NCBI RefSeq assembly: GCF_039540375.1
Contig: NZ_BAABEX010000030.1
Coordinates: forward strand, 62,001-126,000
Reading direction: 5' to 3'
Length of the DNA stretch: 64,000 bases
Origin: Acidovorax_G lacteus
GTDB lineage: Bacteria; Pseudomonadota; Gammaproteobacteria; Burkholderiales; Burkholderiaceae_C
Part shown: one piece after another, positions 8,195 through 17,441 of the stretch
How positions within the stretch are numbered: position 1 is the first letter of the stretch
Layout of the letters: every line of letters begins with the position of its first letter
Translations under genes and position numbers: made by a program
The notes under the pieces: model-generated
Told to the model about the DNA's origin: nothing
Database searches by the model: none
What the model saw: only the letters and a program-made list of their open reading frames with translations

Positions 8195-8917
8195 ATGAAT
8201 CCGCTCACCATCAAAGTCGCCTGTTCCAACTGCAACCTGCGTGAGTTGTGCATGCCGGTGGGGCTGAACGAGCAGCAATTGCAGCGCATTGATGACATCG
8301 TGGCGATCCGGCGCAAGGTCAAACGCGGCGGCACCCTGTTTCGCAACGGTGAGGCCTTTACCTCGCTGTACGCGATTCGCACGGGTTTCTTCAAGACCTG
8401 CGTGGCCACGGAGGACGGACGCGACCAGGTGACAGGCTTTCAGATGGCTGGCGAGATCATCGGTCTGGACGGCATCGTGAACGACCACCACACCTGCGAC
8501 GCGGTGGCATTGGAAGACGCCGAAGTCTGCGTGATGCCGTTCGATCGGATCGAGGACCTGTCGCGCGAAGTGACGGCACTGCAGCACCACGTGCACAAGA
8601 TCATGAGCCGCGAGATCGTGCGCGAGCACGGCGTGATGCTGCTGCTGGGCAGCATGCGGGCTGAAGAGCGGCTGGCGGCGTTTCTGCTTAACCTGGTGCA
8701 GCGCCTGCACGCGCGCGGGTTTTCGCAGTCTGAACTGGTGCTGCGCATGACGCGCGAAGAGATTGGCAGCTACCTCGGGCTCAAGCTCGAAACCGTGAGC
8801 CGTACGTTCTCGAAGTTCGTCGAGGAAGGCATCGTCGAAGTCAAGCAGCGGCATGTGCGCATCCTCGATACCGATGCGCTCAAGCGCATCGTGAACAGCC
8901 AGCAGACCTGCCACTGA
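8195..8917 (+). CDS. fnr: FNR-type anaerobic transcription regulator
   Basis: The protein has 240 residues: a cyclic-nucleotide-type beta roll, a dimerisation helix and a winged helix. Four cysteines match the oxygen-sensing [4Fe-4S] ligands of FNR: Cys10, Cys13, Cys19 (spacing x2, x5) and Cys101. The recognition helix contains ETVSR (199-203), matching the ExxSR rule for TTGAT half-sites. It should dimerise and bind DNA only when oxygen is low. Matching sites lie at 8058, 14780 and 17442. It is transcribed away from hemN, and only a weak ribosome site precedes the ATG. Confidence 0.95.
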   Translation: MNPLTIKVACSNCNLRELCMPVGLNEQQLQRIDDIVAIRRKVKRGGTLFRNGEAFTSLYAIRTGFFKTCVATEDGRDQVTGFQMAGEIIGLDGIVNDHHTCDAVALEDAEVCVMPFDRIEDLSREVTALQHHVHKIMSREIVREHGVMLLLGSMRAEERLAAFLLNLVQRLHARGFSQSELVLRMTREEIGSYLGLKLETVSRTFSKFVEEGIVEVKQRHVRILDTDALKRIVNSQQTCH

Positions 8918-9137
8918 AGGCGGCTCTCCCGCTGCCAGCGCTGGCCTGTGGCACGGCCCGCCGTGCCGGCAGATCCACCCCGGCACCCCTGTGAACCAGG
9001 CGGCTTGCGGTCGGCCGATGCGCCTGTGCAGCAGCCCCACCGGTGCATCACCGAACGCAACCGGCAAAAACGCGCACCGCACCCACGCCCACGGCCCTTG
9101 CGTAGGCTGCTTGCGCTGTCTGGTGCGATTTCGGCCC

Positions 9138-9185
9138 CTCGTGCTTATTTGACAAGCACGAGCAGCTCCTGAATTGATAGCAAAC
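9138..9185 (+). repeat. Two-hairpin dispersed repeat, copy a
   Basis: CTCGTGCTT and AAGCACGAG form a 9-bp stem, followed by CAGCTCCTGAATTGATAGCAA, related to the second arm of the family seen at 17984, 26621 and 54919. It lies in the 380-base gap (8918-9297) between the convergent ends of fnr and a small membrane-protein gene. I see no gene in the rest of that gap. Confidence 0.7.
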
Positions 9186-9297
9186 CAAAAACCTGGCACC
9201 GCCCGGCCCGCAGCGCGCGGTGCATCCACCGCAACGCAGCGGCTGCGTGGAGCACGGTGCCACGCCGTTGCGGGCACCCGCGCGCGACCGTTGCGGC

Positions 9298-9591
9298 TCA
9301 GGAACAGGATGCGCCCTTGCGGCAGTCGTCCGGCCGCTGGTCCTGCGGCACCGGACACCGGTTGACTTCAAACGGAGAGAGCGACAGCAGCGTGGTCAGC
9401 GCGCTGGAGGCCATGGCGATGGCCCAGAACACAAAAAAGGCCACGGTGTAGACGCCCTCGCGTGACAGGGGCACCGGCTGCCCAAACCAGTGAAGATCTT
9501 GCGGATCGACCATCGCGAAGACCAGTATTTCCAGCACGCCCGCCATGAGAAAGGCTGGCCATGCAATCCACATCCAGCGCTGAGTCCACAT
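9298..9591 (-). CDS. Small membrane protein of the cbb3 cluster
   Basis: The 97-residue product begins MWTQRWMWIAWPAFLMAGVL and has two hydrophobic segments (about 7-25 and 48-68) separated by a short polar loop with DPQDLHWFG. The C-terminus is polar with three cysteines. AAGGAGA precedes the ATG at a good distance, which favours this start over the longer reading. It follows ccoH at the end of the cco cluster. I do not recognise a named family; by position it may help oxidase assembly, which is inference only. Confidence 0.72.
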   Translation of the reverse strand: MWTQRWMWIAWPAFLMAGVLEILVFAMVDPQDLHWFGQPVPLSREGVYTVAFFVFWAIAMASSALTTLLSLSPFEVNRCPVPQDQRPDDCRKGASCS

Positions 9592-9680
9592 CGTCTGTCT
9601 CCTTGCGGCCATTCGGCCGTTCTGCTGTGAGGAAGATGCCCGGCCTCCCACGCGGGGCGCCACAGGCCTGGCCCGCAATG

Positions 9681-9953
9681 TCAGCGAGGCTGGTCCTCAG
9701 GCGGCGTGGCCGCATGGTTGCGGCCCTTCATGGCGGGCGCGAGGCTCTTCTCGGGATGGGCCAGCGTCTGGTTGATTTCCACACCGCGGCGGTAGTAATC
9801 CTCGGCAATCACCGGATCGGGGCGGCTCAGCGCCAGCCACAAGGTGACGAAACCCGCAACGATGACGATGGCCGGTCCGGCGATCAACATCCAGACATGG
9901 CCAAACTTCCACCACGGTGCGGCACGGGGTGCCAGGTTCTGGGAAGAGGACAT
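9681..9953 (-). CDS. ccoH: FixH/CcoH family protein
   Basis: The product is 90 residues: a short cytoplasmic start, one membrane helix (about 22-43) after PWWKFGHVWM, and a periplasmic tail with DPVIAEDYYRRGVEIN, the conserved FixH/CcoH signature. CcoH is needed for stable assembly of cbb3 oxidase and interacts with CcoN. It is shorter than some FixH proteins and lacks the large periplasmic domain, as is common in Burkholderiales. AAGGAG stands before the start. It lies 67 bases after ccoG. Confidence 0.9.
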   Translation of the reverse strand: MSSSQNLAPRAAPWWKFGHVWMLIAGPAIVIVAGFVTLWLALSRPDPVIAEDYYRRGVEINQTLAHPEKSLAPAMKGRNHAATPPEDQPR

Positions 9954-10020
9954 TTCGATACTCCTTACAAATTCTCAAACAGCTGCTGTGAGCCGAGGCC
10001 CTGCGGCAGCACCACGCGCC

Positions 10021-11466
10021 TCATCGGGGCACCAGAAAGACCGATTTCTCGATCACCTTGTGGCCGTCGGTCAGTCCGCGCACCTCCAATTGCACCGGGT
10101 GCGAGCCGGATGGCGCCGATCCATACGGAATCTGCAGACGCAAGGCCACCCAACGCGACTCGGCCGGCCCCACCTCGACGTCGCCGTCCGACAGAGCCTC
10201 CAGCCCGTCCAGTCCTGTCGCAGAGATGTGGTAGCGCTGCGTGGTCTCGGTGGCGTTCATGATCTGCAGCCGGTACACGTTTTCCAGTTTGCCGCCCGCC
10301 ACGATGCGCGACAAGGCCGCGCGGTCCCGCACCACGTCCACCTTGAGCGGGGTGCGCATGACCAGGCTGGTCAACATGGCCACGCACAGTGCCAGCAGCA
10401 GCGCCGAATACACCAGCACGCGCGGGCGCAGCACCCGGCGCAGCATTTGCGACTGTGTCCAGTGCTGGGCCACGCCGTTCTGCGTGGCATAGCGGATCAG
10501 CCCGCGCGGGTACTTCATCTTGTCCATCACAGTGTCGCAGGCGTCCACACACAAGCCGCAGCCGATGCACTCGTACTGCAGCCCCTTGCGGATGTCGATG
10601 CCCACCGGGCACACCTGCACGCACAGCGCACAGTCGATGCAGTCGCCCAAGCCCTTGGCCTTGTGGTCGGTGTCCTTCTTGCGTGGCCCGCGCGGCTCGC
10701 CCCGTTCGGGGTCGTAGCTCACGATCAATGTGTCCTTGTCGAACATCGCGCTCTGAAAGCGCGCGTACGGGCACATGTATTTGCAGACCTGCTCGCGCAT
10801 GTAGCCCGCATTGCCGTAGGTGGCAAAGCCATAGAACAGCACCCAGAAGATCTGCCAGCTGCCTTGCAGGGCCAGCAGCTCGCCGCCGAGCTGGCGGATG
10901 GGGACGAAGTAGCCCACAAAGGTGAAGCCCGTCCACAGCGCCACCGAGATCCAGGCCAGTTGCTTGAGCGTCTTCTTGCGGATCTTCTCGGCCGTCCATG
11001 GGCCGTTGTCCAAGCGCAGCCGGGTGCTGCGATCGCCCTCGATCTTGTGCTCCAGCCACATGAAGATCTCGGTGTAGACCGTCTGCGGACAGGTGAAGCC
11101 GCACCACAGCCGCCCGGCCACGGTGGTGAACAGAAACAGCGACAGGGCCGAGATGATGAGCAGACCCGTCAGGTAGATGAAGTCCTGCGGATACAGCACC
11201 AGGCCGAAGATATAGAAGCGTCGCGCCCCCAGATCGAACAGCACCATCTGCCGCTCGCCCCACTGCAGCCACGGCAGGCCGTAAAACACGAGCTGCGTGA
11301 GGAACACCATGCCCCAGCGCCAGCGCGAGAACAGCCCGCTGATAGAGCGCGGGTAGATCTTCTTCTGGGCTTCGTACAGGGAGATGACCTCGACCTGCGA
11401 AGACGCATCAGGCTCCGCGGGGGTGATCGGAATGACCTTGCGAGGCTGGCCGTCAGTGGGCTGCAT
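10021..11466 (-). CDS. ccoG: Cytochrome c oxidase accessory protein CcoG
   Basis: The product has 481 residues with about five membrane segments in the first half and a two-cluster ferredoxin region: CIDCALCVQVCPVGIDI, then CIGCGLCVDACD, each with Cys-x2-Cys-x2-Cys-x3-Cys spacing. A periplasmic Ig-like C-terminal domain (about 360-481) follows, as in the FixG family. CcoG reduces Cu(II) for insertion of CuB into cbb3 oxidase. It lies downstream of ccoP with an 82-base gap and before ccoH, the normal order. Confidence 0.96.
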   Translation of the reverse strand: MQPTDGQPRKVIPITPAEPDASSQVEVISLYEAQKKIYPRSISGLFSRWRWGMVFLTQLVFYGLPWLQWGERQMVLFDLGARRFYIFGLVLYPQDFIYLTGLLIISALSLFLFTTVAGRLWCGFTCPQTVYTEIFMWLEHKIEGDRSTRLRLDNGPWTAEKIRKKTLKQLAWISVALWTGFTFVGYFVPIRQLGGELLALQGSWQIFWVLFYGFATYGNAGYMREQVCKYMCPYARFQSAMFDKDTLIVSYDPERGEPRGPRKKDTDHKAKGLGDCIDCALCVQVCPVGIDIRKGLQYECIGCGLCVDACDTVMDKMKYPRGLIRYATQNGVAQHWTQSQMLRRVLRPRVLVYSALLLALCVAMLTSLVMRTPLKVDVVRDRAALSRIVAGGKLENVYRLQIMNATETTQRYHISATGLDGLEALSDGDVEVGPAESRWVALRLQIPYGSAPSGSHPVQLEVRGLTDGHKVIEKSVFLVPR

Positions 11467-11548
11467 GGTGGCTCATCTTCAATAACGTGGGGGGCCCCAA
11501 GGCCCCGGAGAACGCGTGGCGACGCCCCCGCGCCGCCACAGCGCAAGC

Positions 11549-12463
11549 TCAGCGCGCAGCGCCGGCCTTGTTCGACAAACCCCAGACGTAGGACGTGAGC
11601 ACGCCAATCTGGGCTTCCGTCAGCTTCTCGGCCTGCGCAGGCATTTCATTGACCTTGCCGTTGGTGACGATGGCGGCGATGGCCGCCTCGCCCCAGCCGT
11701 GCAGCCAGATGTCGTCGGTGAGGTTGGGCGCGCCCATGGCGGTCATGCCCTTGCCGTCGGCACCGTGGCAGGCTGCGCAGGCGGCAAACTTGGGCTTGCC
11801 CAGCGATGCGCGCAGCGAGTCGTGGGGGCTGCCCGACAGGCTCAGCACATAGTGCGCGACGTTGCGAACGTCTTCCGGCGTGCCCACGGCCGCGGCCATC
11901 GGGGGCATGTTGCCCACGCGGCCCTTTTCCAGGGTCTCACGGATCTTCTCCGGTGCGCCGCCGTGCAGCCAGTCCTTGTCGGTCAGGTTCGGAAAGCCCT
12001 TGCTGCCCCGCGCGTCGGAGCCGTGGCACTGCGCGCAGTTGTTCATGTACAGGCGCTCGCCAATCGCCATAGCCTGCGGGTCACGGGCCAGGTCCTCGGG
12101 CTTCATCGAAGCAAAGCGCGCATACAGGGGTTCGAGCTCCGCCTTGGCCTTGGCCACTTCGGCGTCGTACGCCGCCTGCTGCGACCAGCCGAGCTTGCCG
12201 GCAAAGGCGCCCAGACCGGGGTAGGCGGCCAGGTAGGCCAAGCCAAACACGACGGTGATGACGAACAGCCACACCCACCAGCGCGGCAGGGGGTTGTTCA
12301 TTTCGACCAGGTCCTCGTCCCAGACATGGCCCGTGGTGTTGTCGCTGGTGGAGATAACCTTCTTGCGGCCGGCCATCCACAACAGCACCAGACAGGCGAC
12401 GATGCCGATCACGGTGAGCGCTGCGACGTAAACCGACCAGAAATTGCTGGTGAAGTCACTCAT
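11549..12463 (-). CDS. ccoP: cbb3 oxidase subunit CcoP (dihaem cytochrome c)
   Basis: The protein has 304 residues with two N-terminal membrane segments (about 10-30 and 62-82) and two periplasmic class I cytochrome domains. The haem motifs are Cys143-AQ-Cys146-His147 and Cys229-AA-Cys232-His233; distal methionines are likely in GNMPPM and NEMPAQ. CcoP passes electrons from soluble cytochromes through CcoO to CcoN. The WDEDLVEMNNPLPRWW segment is diagnostic of the family. The gene starts 28 bases after ccoQ ends. Confidence 0.97.
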   Translation of the reverse strand: MSDFTSNFWSVYVAALTVIGIVACLVLLWMAGRKKVISTSDNTTGHVWDEDLVEMNNPLPRWWVWLFVITVVFGLAYLAAYPGLGAFAGKLGWSQQAAYDAEVAKAKAELEPLYARFASMKPEDLARDPQAMAIGERLYMNNCAQCHGSDARGSKGFPNLTDKDWLHGGAPEKIRETLEKGRVGNMPPMAAAVGTPEDVRNVAHYVLSLSGSPHDSLRASLGKPKFAACAACHGADGKGMTAMGAPNLTDDIWLHGWGEAAIAAIVTNGKVNEMPAQAEKLTEAQIGVLTSYVWGLSNKAGAAR

Positions 12464-12490
12464 GGGTAATTCTCGTTCTGGTGGTGATCG

Positions 12491-12628
12491 TCATTCCTGC
12501 TCGAAAGGCAGCTTGGCTGCCTCATCAAAGCGGCCCCGGTTGCTGCCCAGGTAGGCCCAGACGCAGATACCGATGAAGACGGCCAGGCTGGCCAGCGTTG
12601 CGACGATGCGCATGGTGGTGATATCCAT
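12491..12628 (-). CDS. ccoQ: cbb3 oxidase small subunit CcoQ
   Basis: A 45-residue protein beginning MDITTMRIVATLASLAVFIG, with one membrane helix and a charged tail ending LPFEQE. A strong AGGAGG lies just before the ATG. CcoQ stabilises the CcoNO core and its contact with CcoP. The position between ccoO and ccoP and the size and topology identify it, since the family has little sequence conservation. Confidence 0.92.
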   Translation of the reverse strand: MDITTMRIVATLASLAVFIGICVWAYLGSNRGRFDEAAKLPFEQE

Positions 12629-12639
12629 TGCGAACCTCC

Positions 12640-13269
12640 TTACTTGAGCGCACGGCCCATGACCTGCAGGTACGCAATCAGCGCGTCCATTTCGGTCTTG
12701 CCCTTGACTTCCTCGGCCGCAGCGGTGATCTGGGCGTCGGTGTAGGGCACGCCCACGGTGCGCAAGGCCTTCATGCGGGGCGCCACGTCGGCCGGATTGA
12801 CCGTAGCCTTCTCAAGCCACGGGTAGGCCGGCATGTTGGACTCGGGCACCACATCGCGCGGATTGATCAGGTGCACGCGGTGCCATTCGTCGCTGTACTT
12901 GCCCCCCACGCGGTGCAGGTCAGGGCCCGTGCGCTTGCTGCCCCATTGGAAGGGGTGGTCGTACACGAACTCACCAGCCACCGAGTAGTGGCCGTAGCGC
13001 AGCGTCTCGGCGCGGAACGGGCGGATCATCTGCGAGTGGCAGTTGTAGCAACCCTCGCGGATGTAGACGTCGCGGCCTACCAGTTGCAGCGCGCTGTACG
13101 GCTGCACGCCCTTCACCGGCTCGGTGGTGGACTTCTGGAAGAACAGCGGCACGATCTCGACCAGCCCACCGACCGCGATGACCAGCAGGATCAGCACGAT
13201 CATCAGGAAGTTGTTGGTCTCGACCTTCTCGTGGCTGAAGCCTTTGGAGGCGGTGTTGTTTTCGGACAT
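12640..13269 (-). CDS. ccoO: cbb3 oxidase subunit CcoO (monohaem cytochrome c)
   Basis: The start is the ATG at 13269, preceded by AGGAGC; the longer reading adds eleven residues without support. The 209-residue protein has one N-terminal membrane helix (about 21-43) and a periplasmic cytochrome c domain with Cys74-YN-Cys77-His78. GREVYIREGCYNCHSQM-type context (here GRDVYIREG) is typical. CcoO carries electrons to the haem b / haem b3-CuB centre in CcoN. It follows ccoN by 16 bases. Confidence 0.97.
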   Translation of the reverse strand: MSENNTASKGFSHEKVETNNFLMIVLILLVIAVGGLVEIVPLFFQKSTTEPVKGVQPYSALQLVGRDVYIREGCYNCHSQMIRPFRAETLRYGHYSVAGEFVYDHPFQWGSKRTGPDLHRVGGKYSDEWHRVHLINPRDVVPESNMPAYPWLEKATVNPADVAPRMKALRTVGVPYTDAQITAAAEEVKGKTEMDALIAYLQVMGRALK

Positions 13270-13285
13270 GTGAAGCTCCTCAGAC

Positions 13286-14725
13286 TCAGGCGTGGGCCGC
13301 ATTGACGGCGGGAATGGCCACCTTGACCGACCGGCCCGAAATCGCGGTCAGCCAGACGTTCCAGGCCATCACGAGCATGCCGCCCAGGTACAGCAGGCCA
13401 CCGGCCACGCGGATCACGTAGAACGGGTACGAAGCCTTGACGCTTTCCACGAAGGTGTAGGTCAGCGTGCCGTCGGCATTCACTGCACGCCACATCAGGC
13501 CCTGCATCACACCGGCAATCCACATCGCGGCGATGTAGAGCACGATGCCGATCGTGGCCATCCAGAAGTGCACCTCGATCGCCTTGATGGAGTGCATCTT
13601 TTCGCGGCCAAACAGGCGCGGCACCAGGTAGTACAGCGATCCCATGGAGATCAGGCCCACCCAACCCAGCGCACCCGAGTGCACGTGGCCCACGGTCCAG
13701 TCGGTGTAGTGGCTCAGCGCGTTGACGGTCTTGATGGACATCATCGGGCCCTCGAACGTGGACATGCCGTAGAACGACAGCGACACGATCAGGAAGCGCA
13801 GGATGGGGTCGTCGCGCAGCTTGTGCCAGGCACCCGACAGGGTCATGATCCCGTTGATCATCCCGCCCCAGCTGGGAGCCAGCAGGATCAGCGAGAACAC
13901 CATGCCCACCGATTGCGTCCAGTCGGGCAGCGCGGTGTAGTGCAGGTGGTGGGGGCCGGCCCACATGTAGGTGAAGATCAGCGCCCAGAAGTGCACGATC
14001 GACAGGCGATACGAGTACACCGGACGGCCAGCCTGCTTGGGGATGAAGTAGTACATCATCCCGAGGAAGCCCGCGGTGAGGAAGAAGCCCACGGCATTGT
14101 GGCCGTACCACCACTGCACCATCGCATCTTGCACCCCGGCGTACGCCGAGTAGCTCTTCATCAGACCAGCAGGCACGGCCGCACTGTTGACCAGGTGCAG
14201 GATCGCCACGGCCAGAATGAACGCTCCGAAGAACCAGTTGGCCACGTAGATGTGCTTGACCTTGCGGATGCCCACCGTGCCGAAGAACACGATGGCATAG
14301 GCCACCCACACCAGCGTGATCAGGATGTCGATGGGCCACTCCAGCTCGGCGTATTCCTTGCCCGAGGTGTAGCCCAGCGGCAGGCTGATGGCCGCGGCCA
14401 GAATCACGAGTTGCCAGCCCCAGAAGGTGAAGGCCGCCAGAGGGCCCGCAAACAGGCGCACCTGGCAGGTGCGCTGCACCACGTAGTAGCTGGTGGCAAA
14501 CAACGCGCAGCCGCCGAAGGCGAAGATCACCGCGTTGGTGTGCAGCGGACGCAGGCGCCCGTAGCTCAGCCATGGGATACCGAAGTTGAGCTCAGGCCAG
14601 GCCAGCTGGGCGGCGATGAAAACGCCCACCAGCATGCCAACCACCCCCCACACGACGGCCATGATAGAAAACTGCCGCACGACCGAGTCGTTGTAGTGCG
14701 CAGCGCTTGTTTTTGGAGAATCCAT
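13286..14725 (-). CDS. ccoN: cbb3 oxidase catalytic subunit CcoN
   Basis: The 479-residue protein has about twelve membrane helices and histidines in the expected places, for example GPHHLHYTALPDW for the CuB ligands and YTDWTVGHVHSGALGW for the haem ligands. It holds low-spin haem b and the b3-CuB oxygen-reducing centre, a high-affinity terminal oxidase of the inner membrane. AAGAGG precedes the ATG. An FNR-like palindrome (14780-14793) is centred about 61 bases upstream, so ccoNOQP can be switched on separately from ccoI-ccoS when oxygen falls. Confidence 0.98.
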   Translation of the reverse strand: MDSPKTSAAHYNDSVVRQFSIMAVVWGVVGMLVGVFIAAQLAWPELNFGIPWLSYGRLRPLHTNAVIFAFGGCALFATSYYVVQRTCQVRLFAGPLAAFTFWGWQLVILAAAISLPLGYTSGKEYAELEWPIDILITLVWVAYAIVFFGTVGIRKVKHIYVANWFFGAFILAVAILHLVNSAAVPAGLMKSYSAYAGVQDAMVQWWYGHNAVGFFLTAGFLGMMYYFIPKQAGRPVYSYRLSIVHFWALIFTYMWAGPHHLHYTALPDWTQSVGMVFSLILLAPSWGGMINGIMTLSGAWHKLRDDPILRFLIVSLSFYGMSTFEGPMMSIKTVNALSHYTDWTVGHVHSGALGWVGLISMGSLYYLVPRLFGREKMHSIKAIEVHFWMATIGIVLYIAAMWIAGVMQGLMWRAVNADGTLTYTFVESVKASYPFYVIRVAGGLLYLGGMLVMAWNVWLTAISGRSVKVAIPAVNAAHA

Positions 14726-14779
14726 CGGGCACCTCTTTTGATAGCGGTGAAAGTTTCAATCAGTGACTGCCTGGGGGCA

Positions 14780-14793
14780 TTGACGAAAGTCAA
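14780..14793. promoter_or_regulatory. FNR box upstream of ccoN
   Basis: TTGACGAAAGTCAA is a perfect palindrome of TTGAC half-sites with a 4-base spacer. It overlaps the stop codon of ccoS and is centred about 61 bases before the ccoN start, implying an internal oxygen-controlled promoter within the ccoI-ccoS-ccoN run. The right half-site is GTCAA rather than the ATCAA of the consensus. Confidence 0.7.
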
Positions 14794-14927
14794 CTGTCCC
14801 GAAGAATGCGTTCGCCCTCTTGCTCGATGCTCTCGAACTGGCCGTGGTACACCGCCCACCACAGGCCTGCGAGGATCAAGAGCACGAGAATTACGGACAG
14901 CGGAATCAGCAGGTACAGGATGTCCAT
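14790..14927 (-). CDS. ccoS: cbb3 oxidase maturation protein CcoS
   Basis: A 45-residue protein (MDILYLLIPLSVILVLLILA start) with one membrane helix followed by WWAVYHGQFESIEQEGERIL, the conserved CcoS pattern. CcoS is needed for haem and copper insertion into CcoN. Its ATG overlaps the ccoI stop by one base (TGATG), so translation is coupled to the copper ATPase. Its own stop lies within the FNR palindrome for ccoN. Confidence 0.94.
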   Translation of the reverse strand: MDILYLLIPLSVILVLLILAGLWWAVYHGQFESIEQEGERILRDS

Positions 14928-17407
14928 CAGGCGGCCTCCACAGTGGGTGAAACAGACGACGAAGGCGCGGCCGCAACCGGCAGCGCAGCAGCGACAGAAG
15001 ATGTGGGATCGGGCAGTGCACGCGCCAGCCGCGCAGCGTTGAGCACCACGAGCAGCGAGCTCAGCGCCATGCCCAGGCCCGCCAGCCACGCGGGCATCCA
15101 ACCGGCCACGGCCAGGGGCACACTGAGCGCGTTGTAGGCCGCAGCCCACCAGAGGTTCTGGCGCACGATGGCCAGCGTGCGGCGCGCCAGCAGCAGGGTC
15201 TGCGCCACCAGCTCTAGCCGGTCGCCCAGCACCACGAAATCAGACCGTGCCTGCGCCAGCGGCACAGAGCGGCCAAACGCAAACGACACATGCGCGCCTG
15301 CGAGCACGGGCCCGTCGTTCAGGCCGTCGCCCACCATGGCGACCTGGTGCCCCTGCTCCTGCAGCGCCTGCAGCAGCGCCAGCTTGCCCTTGGGCGTGCA
15401 TTCGCCCTGGGCCTGCGCAATGCCCGCCTGCTGCGCCACGCGCTGCACCGCGTCGCGGCGGTCGCCCGAAAGCATCTGCACCGCCACGCCGGCAGCCTGC
15501 AACTGCTGCACGGTGCGCACGGCGTCCTCGCGCAGGTCCTCGGTCAACTCAAACACCGCGAGCGTTTGCACCGCGCCATCGGCAGACTCGGCCGACAACA
15601 CGGCCTGCAGCCCCTGCGCCAGGGGTGCAGACACGCGCGCATGGCGGGCCGAACCCAGGCGCAGGCACCAGCGGCCAGGCAGACCCGGAGCGTTGTAGAC
15701 CCAGGCCGAGAGGCCCAGCCCTGCGTGCTCCTCGGCGTCTTGCACCGGCACATCGGGCGGCAGCACCGCACCTTCGGCCACCGCCTGCTGTGCCAGCGCG
15801 CGCGAGACCGGGTGCATGGAGCGGCGCGCCAGCACCTCGGCCAGGGCCAGCACCTGCGCCCGGCTGTGGCCCGCTGCAGGCTGCACCGTGCGCAGCGCCA
15901 TGCCGTCGCGCGTAAGCGTGCCGGTTTTGTCAAACACCACCGTGTCCACCGACGCCAGGGCTTCGAGCCCCTGCAACTGCCGCACCAGCACGCCCTGGCG
16001 CGCCAGCGTGCCCGCGGCTGTGAGCATGGCCACGGGGGTGGCCAGCGACAGCGCGCACGGGCAGGTGACGATGAGCACGGCCACCGCCACCATCAGGGCA
16101 TGGCCCGGGTCGGTGGGCCACCACCAGGCTGCGGCCAGTCCGGCGGCCACCAGCACCGCGACCAGAAACGGCCGCGCAATGCGGTCGGCCAGGCGCGCAA
16201 GGCGCGGCTTTTGCGACGAGGCGCTTTCCATCAACGCCACGATCTGCGCGAAGCGCGTGGCGGCGCCCACGCCTTCCACCACCACATCCACCGGCGCCTG
16301 CAGGTTGTAGCTGCCGGCCGTCACGGTGCTGCCTTGCGGCCGGGCCACGGGGGTCGATTCGCCGGTGAGCAGTGCCTCGTCGGCGTGGGTGCTGCCCTGC
16401 ACGATGCGCCCGTCGGCCGGAAACGCCTCGGACGGCAGCACGCGGATGGTGTCGCCCACGGCCAGGCGGCGGGTGGCCACGCGCGCAAAGTCGCCTTGCG
16501 TGGCGTCCCAGCGGAGCACGCTGTCGGGCAGGCGGTTCATCACGGCTTCCAGCGCGCCGGCCGTGCGGTCGCGCAGGCGCAGCTCCAGCCAGCGGCCGGT
16601 GAGCAGGAAGAACACGAACATCGTGAGCGAGTCGTAGTACACCTCGCGCCCGAAGATGCCGTCGGGTTCAAAAGTGCCGATGGTGCTCACCACAAAGGTG
16701 ATGGCCATGCCCAGCGCCACCGGCAGATCCATGCTCACGCGGCGCAGCCGCAGGTCGGTGAGCGCGCTCGTGAAAAACGGCCCGCAGGCAAAGAACACCA
16801 CGGGCAGCGAGATCACCCACGAGGCCCAGCGCAGCAGCGTCTCCATCTCCTGCGTCAGGTCGCCCGGCTGGGCCACGTACGCCGGCCATGCGTACATCAT
16901 GACCTGCATCATGCAAAAGCCAGCCACCAGCCAGCGCCACAGCGCCTTGCGGCTCTCGCGCAGGCGCTGCTCGCGTGCAAAGGCATCCATGGCAGGCAGC
17001 GCGCGGTAACCCGCGCGGCGCACCGCCTCCATCCAGGCCGAGGGCCGCACCTGCCCCGGCTGCCACACCACGCGCGCGCGGCGCGTGGCCGCGCTCACGT
17101 CGGCCTGCAGCACGCCGGGCACGGCGCGCAGCGCGTCTTCGATGGTGAGCGCGCAGGCTGCGCAGTGCATGCCATCCAGCACCACCTGCGAATCCCAGCA
17201 GCTGTCCTGCGGCGGCACCTGCGCATTGGCCGGCAGCGGCGTGCCCGCGGGCGTGCATTGGCGGCCGAAGCCGGTCCATTCCTGCGGATCGTCGAGCAGG
17301 GTGTGTGCAGCGGCGGGCTCTGTGGCGGACTCTGCCCCCGGCATGGCCCGGGGCAGGTCCTCTTCGGCTGGCGCAAGCGCCGGCCCACCGGGGGGAAGAT
17401 TTGACAT
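14927..17407 (-). CDS. ccoI: Copper-translocating P-type ATPase CcoI
   Basis: The protein has 826 residues. After a polar leader comes a heavy-metal-associated domain with GMHCAACAL (about 80-140), then eight membrane helices, TGES in the actuator, the transmembrane metal site CPC (VTCPCALSLATP), the phosphorylation site DKTGTLT and GDGLNDGPVLA. CcoI (FixI/CtpA) supplies copper for CuB of cbb3 oxidase. The gene is first in the minus-strand run ccoI-ccoS-ccoNOQP-ccoG-ccoH, and an FNR box lies about 41 bases upstream of its start. Confidence 0.96.
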   Translation of the reverse strand: MSNLPPGGPALAPAEEDLPRAMPGAESATEPAAAHTLLDDPQEWTGFGRQCTPAGTPLPANAQVPPQDSCWDSQVVLDGMHCAACALTIEDALRAVPGVLQADVSAATRRARVVWQPGQVRPSAWMEAVRRAGYRALPAMDAFAREQRLRESRKALWRWLVAGFCMMQVMMYAWPAYVAQPGDLTQEMETLLRWASWVISLPVVFFACGPFFTSALTDLRLRRVSMDLPVALGMAITFVVSTIGTFEPDGIFGREVYYDSLTMFVFFLLTGRWLELRLRDRTAGALEAVMNRLPDSVLRWDATQGDFARVATRRLAVGDTIRVLPSEAFPADGRIVQGSTHADEALLTGESTPVARPQGSTVTAGSYNLQAPVDVVVEGVGAATRFAQIVALMESASSQKPRLARLADRIARPFLVAVLVAAGLAAAWWWPTDPGHALMVAVAVLIVTCPCALSLATPVAMLTAAGTLARQGVLVRQLQGLEALASVDTVVFDKTGTLTRDGMALRTVQPAAGHSRAQVLALAEVLARRSMHPVSRALAQQAVAEGAVLPPDVPVQDAEEHAGLGLSAWVYNAPGLPGRWCLRLGSARHARVSAPLAQGLQAVLSAESADGAVQTLAVFELTEDLREDAVRTVQQLQAAGVAVQMLSGDRRDAVQRVAQQAGIAQAQGECTPKGKLALLQALQEQGHQVAMVGDGLNDGPVLAGAHVSFAFGRSVPLAQARSDFVVLGDRLELVAQTLLLARRTLAIVRQNLWWAAAYNALSVPLAVAGWMPAWLAGLGMALSSLLVVLNAARLARALPDPTSSVAAALPVAAAPSSSVSPTVEAA

Positions 17408-17441
17408 GCGGCAAGACTACCGCCCACCCCCGCCGGGCTCA